Below, in pieces: positions 12,600 to 25,857 of a DNA stretch of 64,000 nucleotides (positions are counted from its first letter, which is position 1; every line of letters begins with the position of its first letter). The notes below the pieces were generated by a model. It saw nothing but the letters and a program-made list of their open reading frames with translations, was not told the DNA's origin and ran no database searches. The DNA is from Lumbricus rubellus. Lineage: Eukaryota > Annelida > Clitellata > Crassiclitellata > Lumbricidae. The position numbers and the translations under genes were made by a program. Location: the NCBI GenBank assembly GCA_945859605.1, contig OX243814.1:35419452-35483451 (forward strand), given 5' to 3'.

Positions 12600-13018
12600 A
12601 GCGCCGGTGCTGACAGAGGCCGACTGGCAGAGGCAGAGGCAGCTGCAGCTGCAGCTGTAGCGTGGCCTCGTAAAAGTAGGCTAAGAGTTGAAGGTATGTG
12701 AAGCCAATGCCATTGGGCAGCATAGTCATCGTCGTCGTAGTCGTTGTCGCGGATTTAACTGGTTGCATACAGGGATGATCGGGTAATATAATTATAGTCG
12801 CCATTAACCATAACAGAGATTAAATCAGACCAGAGGTCGTTGCTGCTGCTGCTGCTGTTGCTATGGCTGCTGTTGCTATGGCTGCTGCTTAAACTGGAGT
12901 AAAACCCCTTTTACGATGGGACATAAACCGTCGCCAGACCTCAACGGACAAACAACGAAGAAGAGACGATGTTACTCTTCCACGCGGTGGTGGGAGGCTG
13001 ACCGATTACGATAAGTTC
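12600..13018. other. No gene recognised; CTG-rich 12838-12892
   Basis: Spacer with a GCTGCTGTTGCTATGG tandem stretch. Confidence 0.5.
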
Positions 13019-13056
13019 TCGCAGAGAGGGAGAGAGAGAGACAGATGGACAGAGAA

Positions 13057-13091
<35 letters not shown>

Positions 13092-13300
13092 GACAGAGAC
13101 AGAGAGAAAGAGTGAGATAGTGAGAAACAGACAGACAGATAGACAGAGACAGACAGACAGACACAAAGACAGAGATAGATACAGAGATAAATTCAGAGAC
13201 AGAGACCAAGACAGAAACACGGAAAGAGAGACAGAGACGGAAACAGATACGGAGAGAGAGGCATTGAGAGACATAAGGACAGACATTAAGAGACAGACAA
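13019..13300. repeat. GACA/GAGA microsatellite
   Basis: Compound GACA, GAGA and GATA units; it generates a spurious 150-residue frame. Confidence 0.95.
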
Positions 13301-13447
13301 GCGGAGGAGCGAGTCTTCACAACGAAATGCACAGAGATACAGGAATGGCAGAGAATCGCTTGCGAACCACATATAATATTATTACGACTGAATTATCGAC
13401 GACTTGGTTCTTTCGGCTGAATGTCGACGCAAGACGAGCGAACAAGA

Positions 13448-13523
13448 ATAATATATATATATATATTTACATATACATAATATATATACATATATAATAT
13501 ATATAATATAATATATATATAAA
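13448..13523. repeat. AT-rich simple repeat
   Basis: An (AT)n stretch with ATAC and ATAA interruptions. Confidence 0.9.
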
Positions 13524-13529
13524 CGAATG

Positions 13530-14214
13530 ATAAGCCTCACAGTATGCAGCAGAAGAAGCAGCAGAGGAGAAAGGCAATGAAAACAGGTCCAGTTGATTGA
13601 TACAGGCTGCGAAGAGCAATCGAAAGTGCAGAGCCTTCGCGATTAAGAGCTCCCGTCTCGAGCGTATACACACATACACACGCGGCGTGTATACTGTATA
13701 GGTAGCTATTATACCACCGCGTATGGCAGGGAACGGGGCACTTGTGCAGTTGGCGCGGCGCTGCAGGGTCTCTTGTTTTCTGCTCAACAGAATGATTACA
13801 CCGTTAAACAAACTCTCTTCTCTCACTCCGTAGATCAATCTGTAGGTCGTCTTTGTACCACCTGAGCAGCCTCTCCTTCCCTGCCGCTCTTTCCGCCTTT
13901 CCCCCTGTCTCGCTTCGTTGTTCAATCTGTCTCCCTTTCCGCTGCGTCCCTCTTGCCGCCCGTTCGCCTGGACGTCAACTGTCACTCCATCTTTCCAGCT
14001 CTAAGAATTCGTCGGTTTTCCACCGATCTGCACAGTCGGTTGTTGTTTCTGGGCGATGCTGCTACTGCTGTGGCAGTGCAGGGCATGCAGAGTGTACTGC
14101 ACGTAGACATCGTCAGATTCTCTGTAACTTTACTTGTGCAGCGGTGGTCCATGCTCCGCTCGAATCGATCACTCAATCGTTTGCTCGATCACTCTTTTCT
14201 GCTGATTGTCGCTC
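13530..14214. other. No gene recognised
   Basis: This is mixed, moderately GC-rich spacer leading into the CT tract. The long open frame that spans it (13853-15241) continues into simple repeat and is not accepted as a gene. Confidence 0.5.
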
Positions 14215-15040
<826 letters not shown>

Positions 15041-15224
15041 CATTTGATGCCACACCTGTTCACCTATCGACAATTCATCAGTCTGCTGTGTAGGCTTGGC
15101 CTGTCAGTGCCTTTTCCATCAGACGGTAGGAGGGTGGGTTTCCTAGGCCTATATATAGAAACTGTCATCAGCATACAAGTTTGTGGAAAAGTAACTGAGG
15201 GTCGAACGTTGATTTACGTGGAGT

Positions 15225-15370
15225 CAGGGCTTAAAGTGTGACTGGACGGTCATGGACAGCGTCCATGCACTTATTTTAATTTGAACGACGTCCTACCACT
15301 TATTACCCCAGCACAGCCTGGAAAGGTAAGGGGCATCCGCGGGCACTTTTTTCCTACACTTTAAGCGCTG
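15225..15370. mobile_element. MITE, CAGxGCTTAAAGTGT family
   Basis: Begins CAGGGCTTAAAGTGTG and ends ACACTTTAAGCGCTG. The flanks CGTGGAGT and TGCGGAAT match at 5 of 8 positions. Confidence 0.75.
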
Positions 15371-16430
15371 TGCGGAATTGGGGTGTGCAATGAAAATTTC
15401 ACCTTTGGGTTCTAAGAAAGACTTGGAACTGAACCCTCAACCCCTATGACAATTCTCAATCTGGTCATAATTGATCAAAAGTTCCAAGTGTAGACGGGTG
15501 CTTGTGGTTTTAAATTCGGTCGTGCGCAGTTCAGCAAGGTGCTTACGCCTATGTTGACTCTTGTTGAGGTTTTCTTAATTCTTCTATCAACTCCCATCAT
15601 GATGCATGTAGCTACTGTTTCATTGTTACAGTTGTCGCTATCACTATAATTATCATGCATATACTGGTATCACTGTATTTCTCATTCACGAATTAACCGC
15701 AAAAGCCTTCGTTTCTGAAAAAAATAAATGCTAGACTGTTTGCGAGATGATTTTGAGGAAGAGTAGGTTATAGGCTATAGCGTATGGCCAGCTAGAGAAC
15801 TCCACAGCGTATCTGATGTGAGACTTGGAAACCGGAAATTGTGTTGTTTATAGCATCTTCCTGTTCTTGTTTCATTCAGTGTGAGAATTATGGAAAAACA
15901 ACTGGGGGATTAGAGTATGATAGCCTACACTTGGAATTGGGTGTGTGAAAAACATTCTTTACTATATGGGACTCTAAGAAAGACTGGGGATTGAAACCCC
16001 TCAATTCTCCGGCAATTCTTACCCAGGTTTCATTTCACCATATTATCTGATCCATGGACGAGACGAAAAGCGTTGCCACGTCGTCCCAGCCTAAAATTGA
16101 TGACAGTCATCCGTCTTCTGTCGTCGGAAAGACAGGGAATTGGGGGCTGATCTTATCCGTGGATTGGCCGACAGGAGAGCGGAATGCAAGCAGCAAGTTT
16201 GACTTATCTCGAAGATACAGGCAGACGATTTGTTTTTATTCTTCTCCGTTGCTTCCTCCTCATCCTGCCTTGCAAAACTTGTCTTCGACTTCTCTGCTCT
16301 TCTCTGCTCTTCTTCTCCTTCTCCTTTTCCGCATTTGTCCTTGCTGATTTCCATGAGTCTTCCTACAATCTTTCACTTTCTGCTTTCCCCTCTCCTTTCA
16401 ATCCATTTCCGTTTTATTCTTTCCCTTTGC
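15371..16430. other. No gene recognised
   Basis: Spacer. Two similar stretches near 15375-15440 and 15935-16010 (GGGTGTG...TCTAAGAAAGACT...GAAC/GAAA..CCCTCAA) look like an old local duplication. Confidence 0.45.
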
Positions 16431-16436
16431 TACACC

Positions 16437-16890
16437 AAAAGAACTGGACAGTTCTTCTTCTTGCTTCTCCTCAGCCTCCTCCTCCTCGTTCTTCCTTGTT
16501 GTTGTTGTTGTTGTTGTTGTTGTTCTTCTTCTTCTTCTTCTTTTCCTGTCCTGTCCTCTTTCTTATCCTCCTCCTTACCGTCTTCCACATTCTCATGCTC
16601 GGTAATATACCTCACCTTCTTTTTATTTTTCTTCACCTCCTTCTCCTCCTGCTCCTCCTCCTCTTTTCTTATTCTTCTTCTACTTCATCTTATTTTCCTC
16701 CTCCTTCTTCTCCTTCTTTTCCTCTTCTTCCTTCTTCTTCGTTTCCCCTTCTTCTTCTCCTCCTCTTCCACTTCCACCACCTATTGCCTCCTCCCAGTTT
16801 CTTCTTCTCCTTCTTGCTCTCCTCCTCCTCCTCCTCCTTCTTCTCCTCCTTCTCTTCCTACCGTTCTCTTCCTTCTCCCTCTCCTCTGAG
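16437..16890. repeat. Polypyrimidine (CTT/CCT/TTG) tract
   Basis: CTT, CCT and TTG runs of about 450 bp. The open frames of 219 and 260 residues across it are low-complexity artefacts. Confidence 0.95.
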
Positions 16891-17281
16891 TGTCGACATC
16901 AAAGAGCTGTCTAATGATTCCCCTATACAGATGCCAACCACACCAATAGGTCAAAAGCCCTGTTGAAGTTCTTTACTCGATAAGATTCCAGGATGTTTCC
17001 AGACTGTAGACATTATTTTCGTGTAGACATTTTCGTTTGTCCGCATTACTAAACATTACTCTAACACATTGGATCATGCATGCAATCTCGTCACATTTCA
17101 ATGGGACGCAAAATTAAATGACAATGGCTGAAATCATGAGGACCACACAATACGTCGTCTGCATTGGAGATCAGTTTATTATTTATAACAAGCTAATGTT
17201 GCAACCTATGCAAATGTCCAAAATAATATAATGCAATTAGCCTACAGTGTATCATTTATTATTATTTAGGCTACTGAGAAT

Positions 17282-17480
17282 TTGATATAGCGCTCCTTCA
17301 AGGTTACTACTCAGGAGCGCTCCCAGTCCAACCCCGGTCGAATAGGACAGTCTTGAGAAGCGAAAGAAATGAAGTAGAAGTAGAAAGGCCAATAGGTATT
17401 TGACGAAGGATAACAGGGAGCTCATTCCAGGTCGCAGGGCCAGCCACGGAGAAAGCAGTGTAGTACCATTTAGGCACGTT
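17282..17480 (-). pseudogene. LINE 3' end with reverse-transcriptase C-terminus
   Basis: On the minus strand the frame reads AFSVAGPATWNELPVILRQI, then FLSLLKTVLFDRGWTGSAPE and a stop, followed by the tail ...GGAGCGCTATATCA. This is the best-preserved copy of the C-terminus of the LINE whose 3' tail is shared with the SINE at 29981. It is 5'-truncated. Confidence 0.85.
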
Positions 17481-17635
17481 GAAATTGAAAACCGTTTATG
17501 CTGACAAGATGTAGCGACCTTTAATTATAATGATTGTTGAGATTGTTATAACTTGTAAGCGTCATACGTTCAAGGGAAAGACTGCGGCAAAAAAGCAGTT
17601 TATATACAGTTTAATCAGTCTTGATTTCCAATTAC

Positions 17636-17825
17636 CAGGGCTTAAAGTGTGGCTGGACGGTAATAGACGGCGTCCATGCACTTATTTTAAAACTGAACGC
17701 CGTCCTGCCACTTATTGACCAGCACAGCCTGGAAAAGTAAGGTGCGTGCAGGCACTTCTGTTGGAAAGGTAAGGGGCGTCCATGCACTTATTTTTCTACA
17801 CTCTTACTTAATGTGCGGCCCACTG
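17636..17825. mobile_element. MITE, CAGxGCTTAAAGTGT family (decayed)
   Basis: Starts CAGGGCTTAAAGTGTGGC and has internal GTCCATGCACTTATTTT blocks like the other copies. An internal block (GGAAAGGTAAGGGGCGT region) is partly duplicated. The right end is decayed. Confidence 0.65.
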
Positions 17826-17829
17826 AAAG

Positions 17830-18600
17830 TGAAGCGGGTCTGTCAGGGTCTGCGACCCGACATTGATTTCCGTGACCTGCTGGTGCATACCGAGTCTCAG
17901 CGCGTTTAACAATTTTTAGGTTTAAAAAAGGCAAAATTTGTAGGAGTTTGAGAAATTTAGGTCACATTACACAAAAAGGTCGTCACAAGCTTTTTTGGCT
18001 CAAAGGCGTCGGCTCATACGCCAACGTCAGACTCGGCAACTTTTCCAGACCACTTTCAGCCCTCCATGACTGTCAGTACCGTACTGCCAATTACCACTGT
18101 GGCCCTAACTGTATACTGACCCGGGACACCGAATAGACAAAAACTACATTTGAATCCCGGCAATAGGCTTACCAGGGGTATAGGAGTTATAGTTTGTTTG
18201 TTTGTTTGTATGTGCACTTGTTATAGCGCCCCTTCAAGCTCTGAAACGTTGAGCTCGTGTATGCCTATACTTTCATACACATGACTGAGCATTGATAGGT
18301 GTATCAGTCACAAGATTGCACTGAGCTCAACCGGGCAAGAGAAACGTGAAACCCGACTAAACGGTAGTTTCCGATTTGCCGTTCGCAGCTGCGCCGCTGT
18401 ATCATCGTCATCGACGACCGCGAATGTGCAGTTATGCATTATTCGCTGCTGCAGTGCTGAAATGTGGCGGTAATTAATTATACAGATCTTCGTCGGGGTG
18501 GTTTCTTAGGGGAGGGCAGAAACTCGAGATGTGTGATGTCGTTTACAATGTAAGTCTGGTTTCTCGTTTTCAGCATACCGACGTTGCCAGGATGTTCCTT
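17830..18600. other. No gene recognised; tail fragment near 18222
   Basis: Spacer containing a short LINE/SINE tail piece (TTATAGCGCCCCTTCAAGC) near 18222. Confidence 0.45.
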
Positions 18601-18616
18601 TCATTTGACAGATCCA

Positions 18617-18960
18617 CGCCTCTCTGTCTGTCTGTCTGTATCTGTCTTTCTGTCTCTGTCTGTGTCTGTCTTTCTGTCTCTGTCTGTCTCTGTCTCTGTC
18701 TCTGTCTCTGTGTCTTTCTCGGTTTTTCTTTGTGTCTCTGTCTCTGTCTCTGTCTCTGTCTCTATCTCTGTCTCTGTCTCTCTCTGTCTCTGTCTCTCTC
18801 TCTGTCTGTCTCTCTCTCCCTCTCTCTCTCTCTGTCTATCTATCTGTCTGTCTATCTGTATATATCTCTCTTCTCTCTCTGTGTGTCTCTATGTCTCTGT
18901 CTCTGTCTGTCTGTCTGCCTGTATGCCTGTCTGTATGTATCTCTCTCTCTCTTTCTCAGA
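18617..18960. repeat. TCTG/TCTC microsatellite
   Basis: Compound (TCTG)n and (TCTC)n of about 340 bp. Confidence 0.95.
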
Positions 18961-19611
18961 TTCCCAACTACTCCCCATCAGTCCCAATTAGTCAGTATAG
19001 CCTGTAATAATTGTCGGCTGAATACGTCTAAGATCGAATTCCAACTCTTAGGTACGAGTCAACAACTCAGCAGATTTTTCACTGACGACTTCTACGCCTG
19101 TTGTTCAGTGGGAGGCGGATGATTTTTTGATCGCACTGCAAACGTGCGTAGGCCTGTAGCCTACATGGATATAGTTTAGCCATCTAACACTTGGCTCCAT
19201 CCTGTCATTGGCTGGCCATGATCGGGTCTTAATTACATGTATGCACATCATTTGACTTTCACAATTGTGAAATTCGTTATAAATAATCTTACATGTATCC
19301 TTCAATTTTTTTGTTTCACTGACAGGTTTGACTATTGTAACACACTGCGCATTTCAAACCCACTACAGATGGTTAAACGACTTTCTGCTGCTTCTGCACA
19401 GAACCATAACAAAGTTATATGATAGCCTATAATTAATTATACCGTATCATAGCCCATGGTAATTTACCTTAGGCATGTAGGCCTACGTTTGTTGGTGGGA
19501 GAGATGTTCTGAAAAATTATTTTACATGGAAATATTAGTTGACAAGTCGAGTATTTTGTGTTGGACGATTCCAAATACCGTGCAGTTGGAATCCTATAGC
19601 AGCCGACAGCT

Positions 19612-19703
19612 GATGTGCTACCAGGTAGGGAAACCAGGTCACCTTGATTTGCTACCAGGTAGGGTAACCATCAGATCACCTTGATGTGCTACCAGGTGCA
19701 ATG
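19612..19703. repeat. Short tandem repeat, GCTACCAGGTAGGG unit
   Basis: Two and a half copies of a unit of about 45-50 bp containing TGCTACCAGGTAGGG...TCACCTTGAT. Confidence 0.8.
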
Positions 19704-20433
19704 CTAATATAGGAAAAACCATATTAAAGTAAGGGAGTCACTGGATTTATACAAGCATGATTGCATCTATCGAAGGAAGGGTTGACAACAAACAGCAAGT
19801 CTTCTAGTAACAGATCAGTTTAAATAAACGATCGTAATCGTAAACTCAAATTTTCTAAAGGGCCACTCGAAAGCCAAGCGCGGGACGCCAGCTTATTCAC
19901 GAGCGAAGCGTTGAGTTAGAAGGGTTGTCCGAGAGAGTAGTCCGTGGTGGTCCGGGTCGATCTTACCCAATGCGTTTCGCACGAGATATAGCTATAGATA
20001 TTATGACCAAACTTATGAATAAAAACAACGATTATAAGCCGAGTTTTAGCACTTAAAACGGATTGAAGTTGAGTGCTATGAAAAATTGCCTCTCACACTT
20101 ATAGCCATGAGAAGTTGGATGCATGACTGAGAATCCTCCGACAGACAACTAATGTTTGTAATGGAGAAAGAGCGTAGCTCATTCCTTACGAGTCTATACC
20201 CGGAGGCAAAAATCCCAAGCGTCGTATAGTATATAATATATACAATGTACAAGGATGTCTTGCACAGCAATCACATCCAGAGAACTCCCTAGGAGCCTTG
20301 GAGGCATATAATTATATACCCTTTTTTAAAAGTTAGCATAGCAAGAATATCTACATGTAATAGACACAAAAGCATCCTGACTGAACCCATAAATGAAATC
20401 TAAAAACTTTACGATACACGTTGTTCCGACATA
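19704..20433. other. No gene recognised
   Basis: AT-rich spacer with no recognised feature. Confidence 0.45.
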
Positions 20434-20918
20434 CAGGGTGAGCCAAAAATAAGTAATCCCCTACGATTTTTATCAATATCTTGGCCAGCAATAAGGATTT
20501 TTAAATCGTTTTTTTTGCTTCGTGTTGCGTTATGTTTTGGGACCGTCAAAAACAGTGTGTGGGCCAGGGCTGTTTTAAGGAATTTTTAGAACTGCACAAT
20601 TCCTACCTTACTTTCCTATCATCCATGGTAAATTACTTAAAATCGGAAGATAATGACCTGTTTTGCTCGTTTTAGCTGTACAGAAGTGCTTCTACAACTG
20701 CACATTTTGTGTACAACTGCACGTTAGCAAAACCACGGTGTGGGCTCACTAAAAGTGACATGATTTTTGTTCTATTTCAAATATTTCGATGAAATTTTAC
20801 TATTGTACGTAGATATGAATTACCTTAATTTAAGCCTGTAAAACGTGATTCAATTTTTTTTATTTTTTTACCACGATACTGGCAAAAAACGTAGGTGATT
20901 ACTTTTTTGCCCACCCTG
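20434..20918. mobile_element. mariner-type MITE
   Basis: The ends are CAGGGTGAGCCAAAAATAAG and an inverse ending GCCCACCCTG. TA lies on each side (20432-20433 and 20919-20920). The ends resemble those of the elements at 59 and 63228. There is no transposase, and a hAT-like MITE is nested at 20565-20737. Confidence 0.85.
20565..20737. mobile_element. hAT-like MITE (CTGCAC family), nested
   Basis: Flanked by the perfect 8-bp repeat GTGTGGGC (20557-20564, 20738-20745). Internal AACTGCACATTTTGTGTA blocks match the copies at 2639 and 53466. Confidence 0.85.
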
Positions 20919-21328
20919 TAGGCTACATTAAGCTGTATAACAGACAAAACGTCTTCTGAACTACATAAAACCCCTGTTATATTATTCTAATCAACTGAGT
21001 TATAGACTCAGTTAGTCTTCACGCAATCGTTTCGCATTGTAAAACGAGGAGACTGAATGTCTACTTGCAACTGCATTATTTCTCATCAACCATAAATGTT
21101 GATGAAATATTATTACAAGCCGCTTATACATTTTTCATTATGCCATCAACATAACTTCTTAGTTTATTGCCAGCATAAAACTGAACGCCCAAATATTTCT
21201 TCAGGGTCGTCTGCCGCACCTTTTTGACATAGCAACATTATATCAGACTGCAGAGAGGTCTTGCACCGATGGGCACCAGGAATTGGCTGACGAACGATTC
21301 GCCACAAAACACATCTGATACAAAGATG

Positions 21329-21676
21329 TCCGGACAATTCGGGGCCGGACAATTCGAGCGGACTATATGAAACGGATTGGCTAATTTTTTGTTTAGCCTA
21401 AATAGAAGTTGGATTGATGAAAATAGTTGTTGCTTCAATAGATGCTGTTTTCATGTAAATATTGTTGCTTAAATAGAAGTTGGATTGATGGAAGGGATTG
21501 CTGCTAAAAGAGAAGTTGTTCAAATGGAAGTTGGATTGATGGAAATTATTATTGCTTCAGCAGAAGGAATTGATGAGAATGATTACTGAACGCTCCGAAT
21601 TGTCATCTCCGAATTGTCCAGCACCGAGCTCCGAATAGTTTGCTCCGAATTTTCCTGCGGCTCCGAGTTGTCCGAG
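21329..21676. mobile_element. Foldback-type element, GGACAATTCGG arms
   Basis: The left arm holds two GGACAATTCGG units. The right arm holds the inverse CTCCGAATTGTCC in about five variant units. Between them, AAATAGAAGTTGGATTGATG recurs two to three times (21398-21545). The same internal unit occurs at 47170-47260. No target duplication was identified. Confidence 0.7.
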
Positions 21677-21679
21677 AAT

Positions 21680-23725
21680 AGCTACAAGATTATGTTGTAT
21701 ACTATAGTAGTTACTCTGCGACAGTTGCAGTTGCAGTGCGTAGCAATAGATAGCTTGCTATACCCATTGACCAGAATAGCACGTAGCAACCACCGAAGCG
21801 GTGAAACAGGATTTTAACAGACGGGAAAAGAGATGTAACGATGACGGCACTGTATACATATGCCTTATATTGATAATATATGTATAGGCTATATATATGC
21901 CACATATATACATATATACACTGTATGTGTATACATATGCCTTATACAGAACTGCTGCAAACACTGTGCAGTCCTTTTCAACAGAGTCATCGATAAAGTC
22001 GCTTATCGCGAATAATCTTGTTCTCAACCAAACTAGATTTCATCAGTGGCAACGCAACTTACACGTCGTATGCCGATAATGCAGCATTTAAAATAGCTTG
22101 GCAGTGAATTATACGAGAAATTGCTATTGATAGACTGCATTTAACTACAGCAGAGCTCAAATCGTCTATTTTATTTTCAACCAACGGGATTATGTTTAAC
22201 GTTAGCAGAAGCTTATAGTAAACTACAATTATAGGCTAGTGTGTTTCATTGCGGGGTTGTCAGGAATGGCTGCAAACAGTGCGTGGGTGATGGATGGCGT
22301 GACGCGTCGTATGCTGAATTAAGCGTTCTTCGCACTAAGAACAATAAATTAAATTTTATTCTTGGCCGCCCGCTCTACCGAGTTTCAAATCAAGTAGGCC
22401 TATAGAATTTATCAACAATCTCTACCTCATATGAACACACAATATACAGTATATACACACCCGCCTAAACATAAATATGAACACACAATGTATACACAGT
22501 ACACACCCGCCTCTGAACGGTTCACCCAAATAGAGACGCTTTATAAATTATTAAATACAATACAATACAAATACACAACTCATATACTGTATATGTATAA
22601 GTACTTACATAATACATATTATATAACATAGCATGAACATGAGTAGGCCTATATCCAATGCATCCCAGGTATTGATTGGATTTCCATGGATTCAATATGG
22701 TCCCTTGAGGGAATATGGTTATGGACTTCATATGAACTCTGGTTCATCCAGGATTGGGACTCGCACGACTTAAAACTACTCTAAAGGAGTTGGCCAGAAG
22801 ACTGCTTGAAAATCACATTTTTTTACAATCAGTAGGCTACTGTAATGGTAAAATAATCACAACTCACCAAAATATGGATTTCCAGATCTCAAGAAGTTGA
22901 AAACAGAAATTGCGCTGTATTTTAAAGTAATCCTGACAGTGAACTTTTTGAAAACCACTAAATCCGTGGATTCTTTCGACAATAGCTCAAAATCCTAGAC
23001 ATAGGCTCTATTTAAAATACATCTGCATATTATTCTCGGAGTACCGAGTAGGAGTTACTCATCCGTATTTTATTTCCGATTTATGATTCAAGCCTAAATG
23101 CACGTATCGCGTTCATACAAAGCTCGTAGGCCTACGTCTTTTCCAGGTTTTTGGTTCAAATTCGACGAAATCCTTCATTGAATTCTGCAGCTTCGGTGAT
23201 GATCCGTTTATGACAGAAGAGAAAATAGATCGTATAATAATCCTTCTCTTTCAGAAGATTCAACACGAATGACGCTAAATAACGCAAAGCAAAATATATC
23301 GGATCCTTCTGGGTATATATACTGTCCGTGATTCTAAGAACAAAGAAGGGGAGAATATCTGCCCCAGGCAAAAGCAGGCAAACACGCTGGGATATCGTAG
23401 ATTAGCTTGTATATGTTGCAAGCTTTAGGGGTATATGCATCATTACTGTGTGTGTATAGGATCTTGTCGTACATAAAAGCATTCCGTGCAATATCAAAGA
23501 GAATTCGAATAAAGTAGGCCATTTTCAAATGCATTTGGTCTGACAGGGAGTGCAGCAGCAGCTGTAGATAAGATATCGCTGATCACTCTCAAAAAGTTCA
23601 TACATACATCACGATCATCTGAACAAAGTGAACATGGTATAGCGCTTCATGATGATAACGCTAATGACTAACAGCACCTTATCTGCACAATTTTCTTTCA
23701 TATCTGTCAATATCTGCATGTTCTT
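21680..23725. other. No gene recognised; AT/TATG-rich 21850-21950
   Basis: Spacer with a TATA/CATA-rich stretch at 21850-21950 and short tandem ACACACCCGCCT-type duplications at 22430-22510. No exon is supported. Confidence 0.45.
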
Positions 23726-23882
23726 GTTCTTGTTCTATTTCTTCCTCTTCCTCTTCCACTTCTTCTTCTTCTTCTTCTTCTACTCCTCCTCCTCCTCCTC
23801 CTCCTCTTCTTCTTCTTCTTGTTGTTGTTCTTCTTCTTCTTCTTATTCTTCTTCTTCTTCTTATTCCTCCTCCTCCTTCTTC
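23726..23882. repeat. CTT/CCT polypyrimidine microsatellite
   Basis: CTT, CCT and TTG runs directly upstream of the reverse-transcriptase remnant. Confidence 0.95.
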
Positions 23883-23939
23883 TGTGAACTTTTCCTTACG
23901 TCCATTTCGAAACTTAAACAGGAAGCTTACATCCCTGAA

Positions 23940-24660
23940 ACCGCAATGGCCAAAATACGCTGATGACACGTACCGGTAAGCTTACTGTTTGTACCAGCCA
24001 TCAGCATTCAACAGTGATGCGTCCAGGGAAAAACTGGATCACGTAGCTGAATAGGCCAATTACAAGTGCTACATGTAGCCTATAATCTGAGTCTTCGTGA
24101 GAGAAAGACTCAGGAGATGGTGGTTCACCGTTCGGGGCGAGGGACGCTGGAGTTCGCTCCGGCAGAGGTGCCTGCAGGTCTTATTAGGGTTCAGAGTACT
24201 ATGACGATTTTAGGGGTCATCGTAGCTCAAAACCTAAGATTTGAAGCTCGTGTAGTCATATAATGCGGCATATTCGTCCATGCAAGACTGTCGCTTTATG
24301 CATTGCGAATTAAGACTGCGCACGACCTCAAGGAACCAAACCTAATGACGTGATTAGGATGACCACAGTGGCCCGCATGTCATACGTCGCCCCGGCATTG
24401 TGCACTGGAAGTTTTGGGGAACAGCAAGAATGTGGTATACACTGCAGGTCGTATTGGACCGTTTGATGCGACTGCACTAGCTTCCTGAGGACATTCGAGT
24501 TGTTACGGTATTTAGAACGGCAGACTGTTGCAGCTGTCTGCAGGCCTGATCAAGGACATGACTTTGTTGAAAACACTCCTCCCACTTTTAAGGCCAAAGT
24601 TCTATACTTCACAAGGAAAAGGCTGCACAATCGAATTATCCCTGGGCGGGCAATCTGACG
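23940..24660 (+). pseudogene. LINE reverse-transcriptase remnant with YADD
   Basis: The catalytic box WPKYADDTYR is readable at about 23946. Further blocks follow in shifted frames: REKLDHVAEWANY near 24030, TQEMVVHRSGRG near 24110, IRVQSTMTILGVIVAQNLRF near 24185, and DVIRMTTVARMSYVAPAL near 24350. The order and spacing match the palm and C-terminal region of CR1/L2-type reverse transcriptases. Several frameshifts and stops show it is dead. Confidence 0.85.
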
Positions 24661-24677
24661 AGGCCATCAAGTCCGTA

Positions 24678-25199
24678 TGTGTCCCGTCAAATGCGCGCAG
24701 GACAAAAGCGCGCCGACAAAAGCGCGCTCGGGTCAAATGCGCGCCGGCATAAGAGCTGCATGTACCAGAAATTAAAATATCAAATATCTTGTAATTTTAA
24801 TTGCCGATTGATGAGACTTGTAAGGAAACCGAAGAATTCAAAGGAGGTTCGCCACCTACTAATTGCATATTTGCTCAGCGTAAACTACGGCATTTTGTGG
24901 GCATTATATTTTTCGTCCCTAGTTCACGTTATTTGCAAATTTGCCTTGATTAGATTAGACGCTTAACAACATAATTTTTCTAGAACTTTTACCTAATTTT
25001 TTTTTACCCTATAATTTTCTTTTGCTGTTTGCATATTTGACAGAAATTACACATAAGTTTGTTCGTAAGTTTTTACATTTTTTTGTCTGTGTATGTTAGT
25101 CTATAATCTTGTTGACTGCGCGCTTATGTCGGCGCGCATTTGTCCATCGCGCTTTTGACGGGTCGCGCTTAACATGTCGGCGCGCTTTTGACGGGGTAC
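24678..25199. mobile_element. Foldback-type element, GACAAAAGCGCGC arms
   Basis: The left arm (24679-24760) carries tandem variants of GACAAAAGCGCGCC/GTCAAATGCGCGCC. The right arm (25115-25199) carries the inverse GGCGCGCTTTTGACGGG units. The AT-rich middle lacks coding capacity. Both sides are flanked by CAAGTCCGTA (24668-24677) and CAAGTTCGTA (25200-25209), a probable 9-10-bp target duplication with one change. Confidence 0.8.
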
Positions 25200-25587
25200 C
25201 AAGTTCGTAACTAGGTGGTTGGGTGTTTGGATGATATCATCTTTAACAAGGATGCCTTTTCTAATTCAAATGTCATGTTATATAGACTAATGGGCCAGAA
25301 AAATATTTTAATAGTTGGTCATCATAAAAACATACTTTGAATGGATTGAGAATCGTGTGTGTTGCTTTGAGATATTTGACTTTGTATCGGCTCTATAGAT
25401 GATGTATGTACGTGTGTTACCATGTATGTACACAAAACTGCCGATGGGAATTGCCTAATTAAAGCATAATATTCTTATCTTATCTTAAATTCTCTGCCCG
25501 GGGGCAAGTTTGATCGTCCAATGGCACCGTACGTCTCGATGTTGAGTCTTCTCCATAAGTTTTCATCATCCAGTCCAACAGCATCCG

Positions 25588-25690
25588 GCACCGTCTTCTT
25601 CTTCTTCTTCTGCTTCTTCTTCTTCATTTTCTTCTTCTTCTTCTTCATTTTCTTCTTCATTTTCTCCTCTTCCTCCTCCTCCTCCTGGGT
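25588..25690. repeat. CTT/TTC microsatellite
   Basis: CTT runs with ATTTTC and CCT interruptions. Confidence 0.95.
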
Positions 25691-25857
25691 AGAACGTCAG
25701 TACCGGTAGTTTCTGTTTCAGTCATTAATTCCGACTCGTGGAATGATATGATGTTGCATCTTAAATTAGACTTTTTCGCACTCCCACATGACAAAAGTAC
25801 CGCAGTCTCGACATTTTTCTGTCGGGCCTGACAAATCCTGGCTGCAGGAAAAACTGT

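Noticed and set aside
8868..12804. Tandem regular repeats read as a CRISPR-like array or as Cys/Pro-rich proteins (FCPYHFV repeats)
   Set aside because: Eukaryotic context, spacers of 2-6 bp only, and the array occurs as an inverted pair. The proteins are frame artefacts of the minisatellite.
16184..16966. Open frames of 260 and 219 residues
   Set aside because: Low-complexity translation of a polypyrimidine tract; no domain, no splice or start support.
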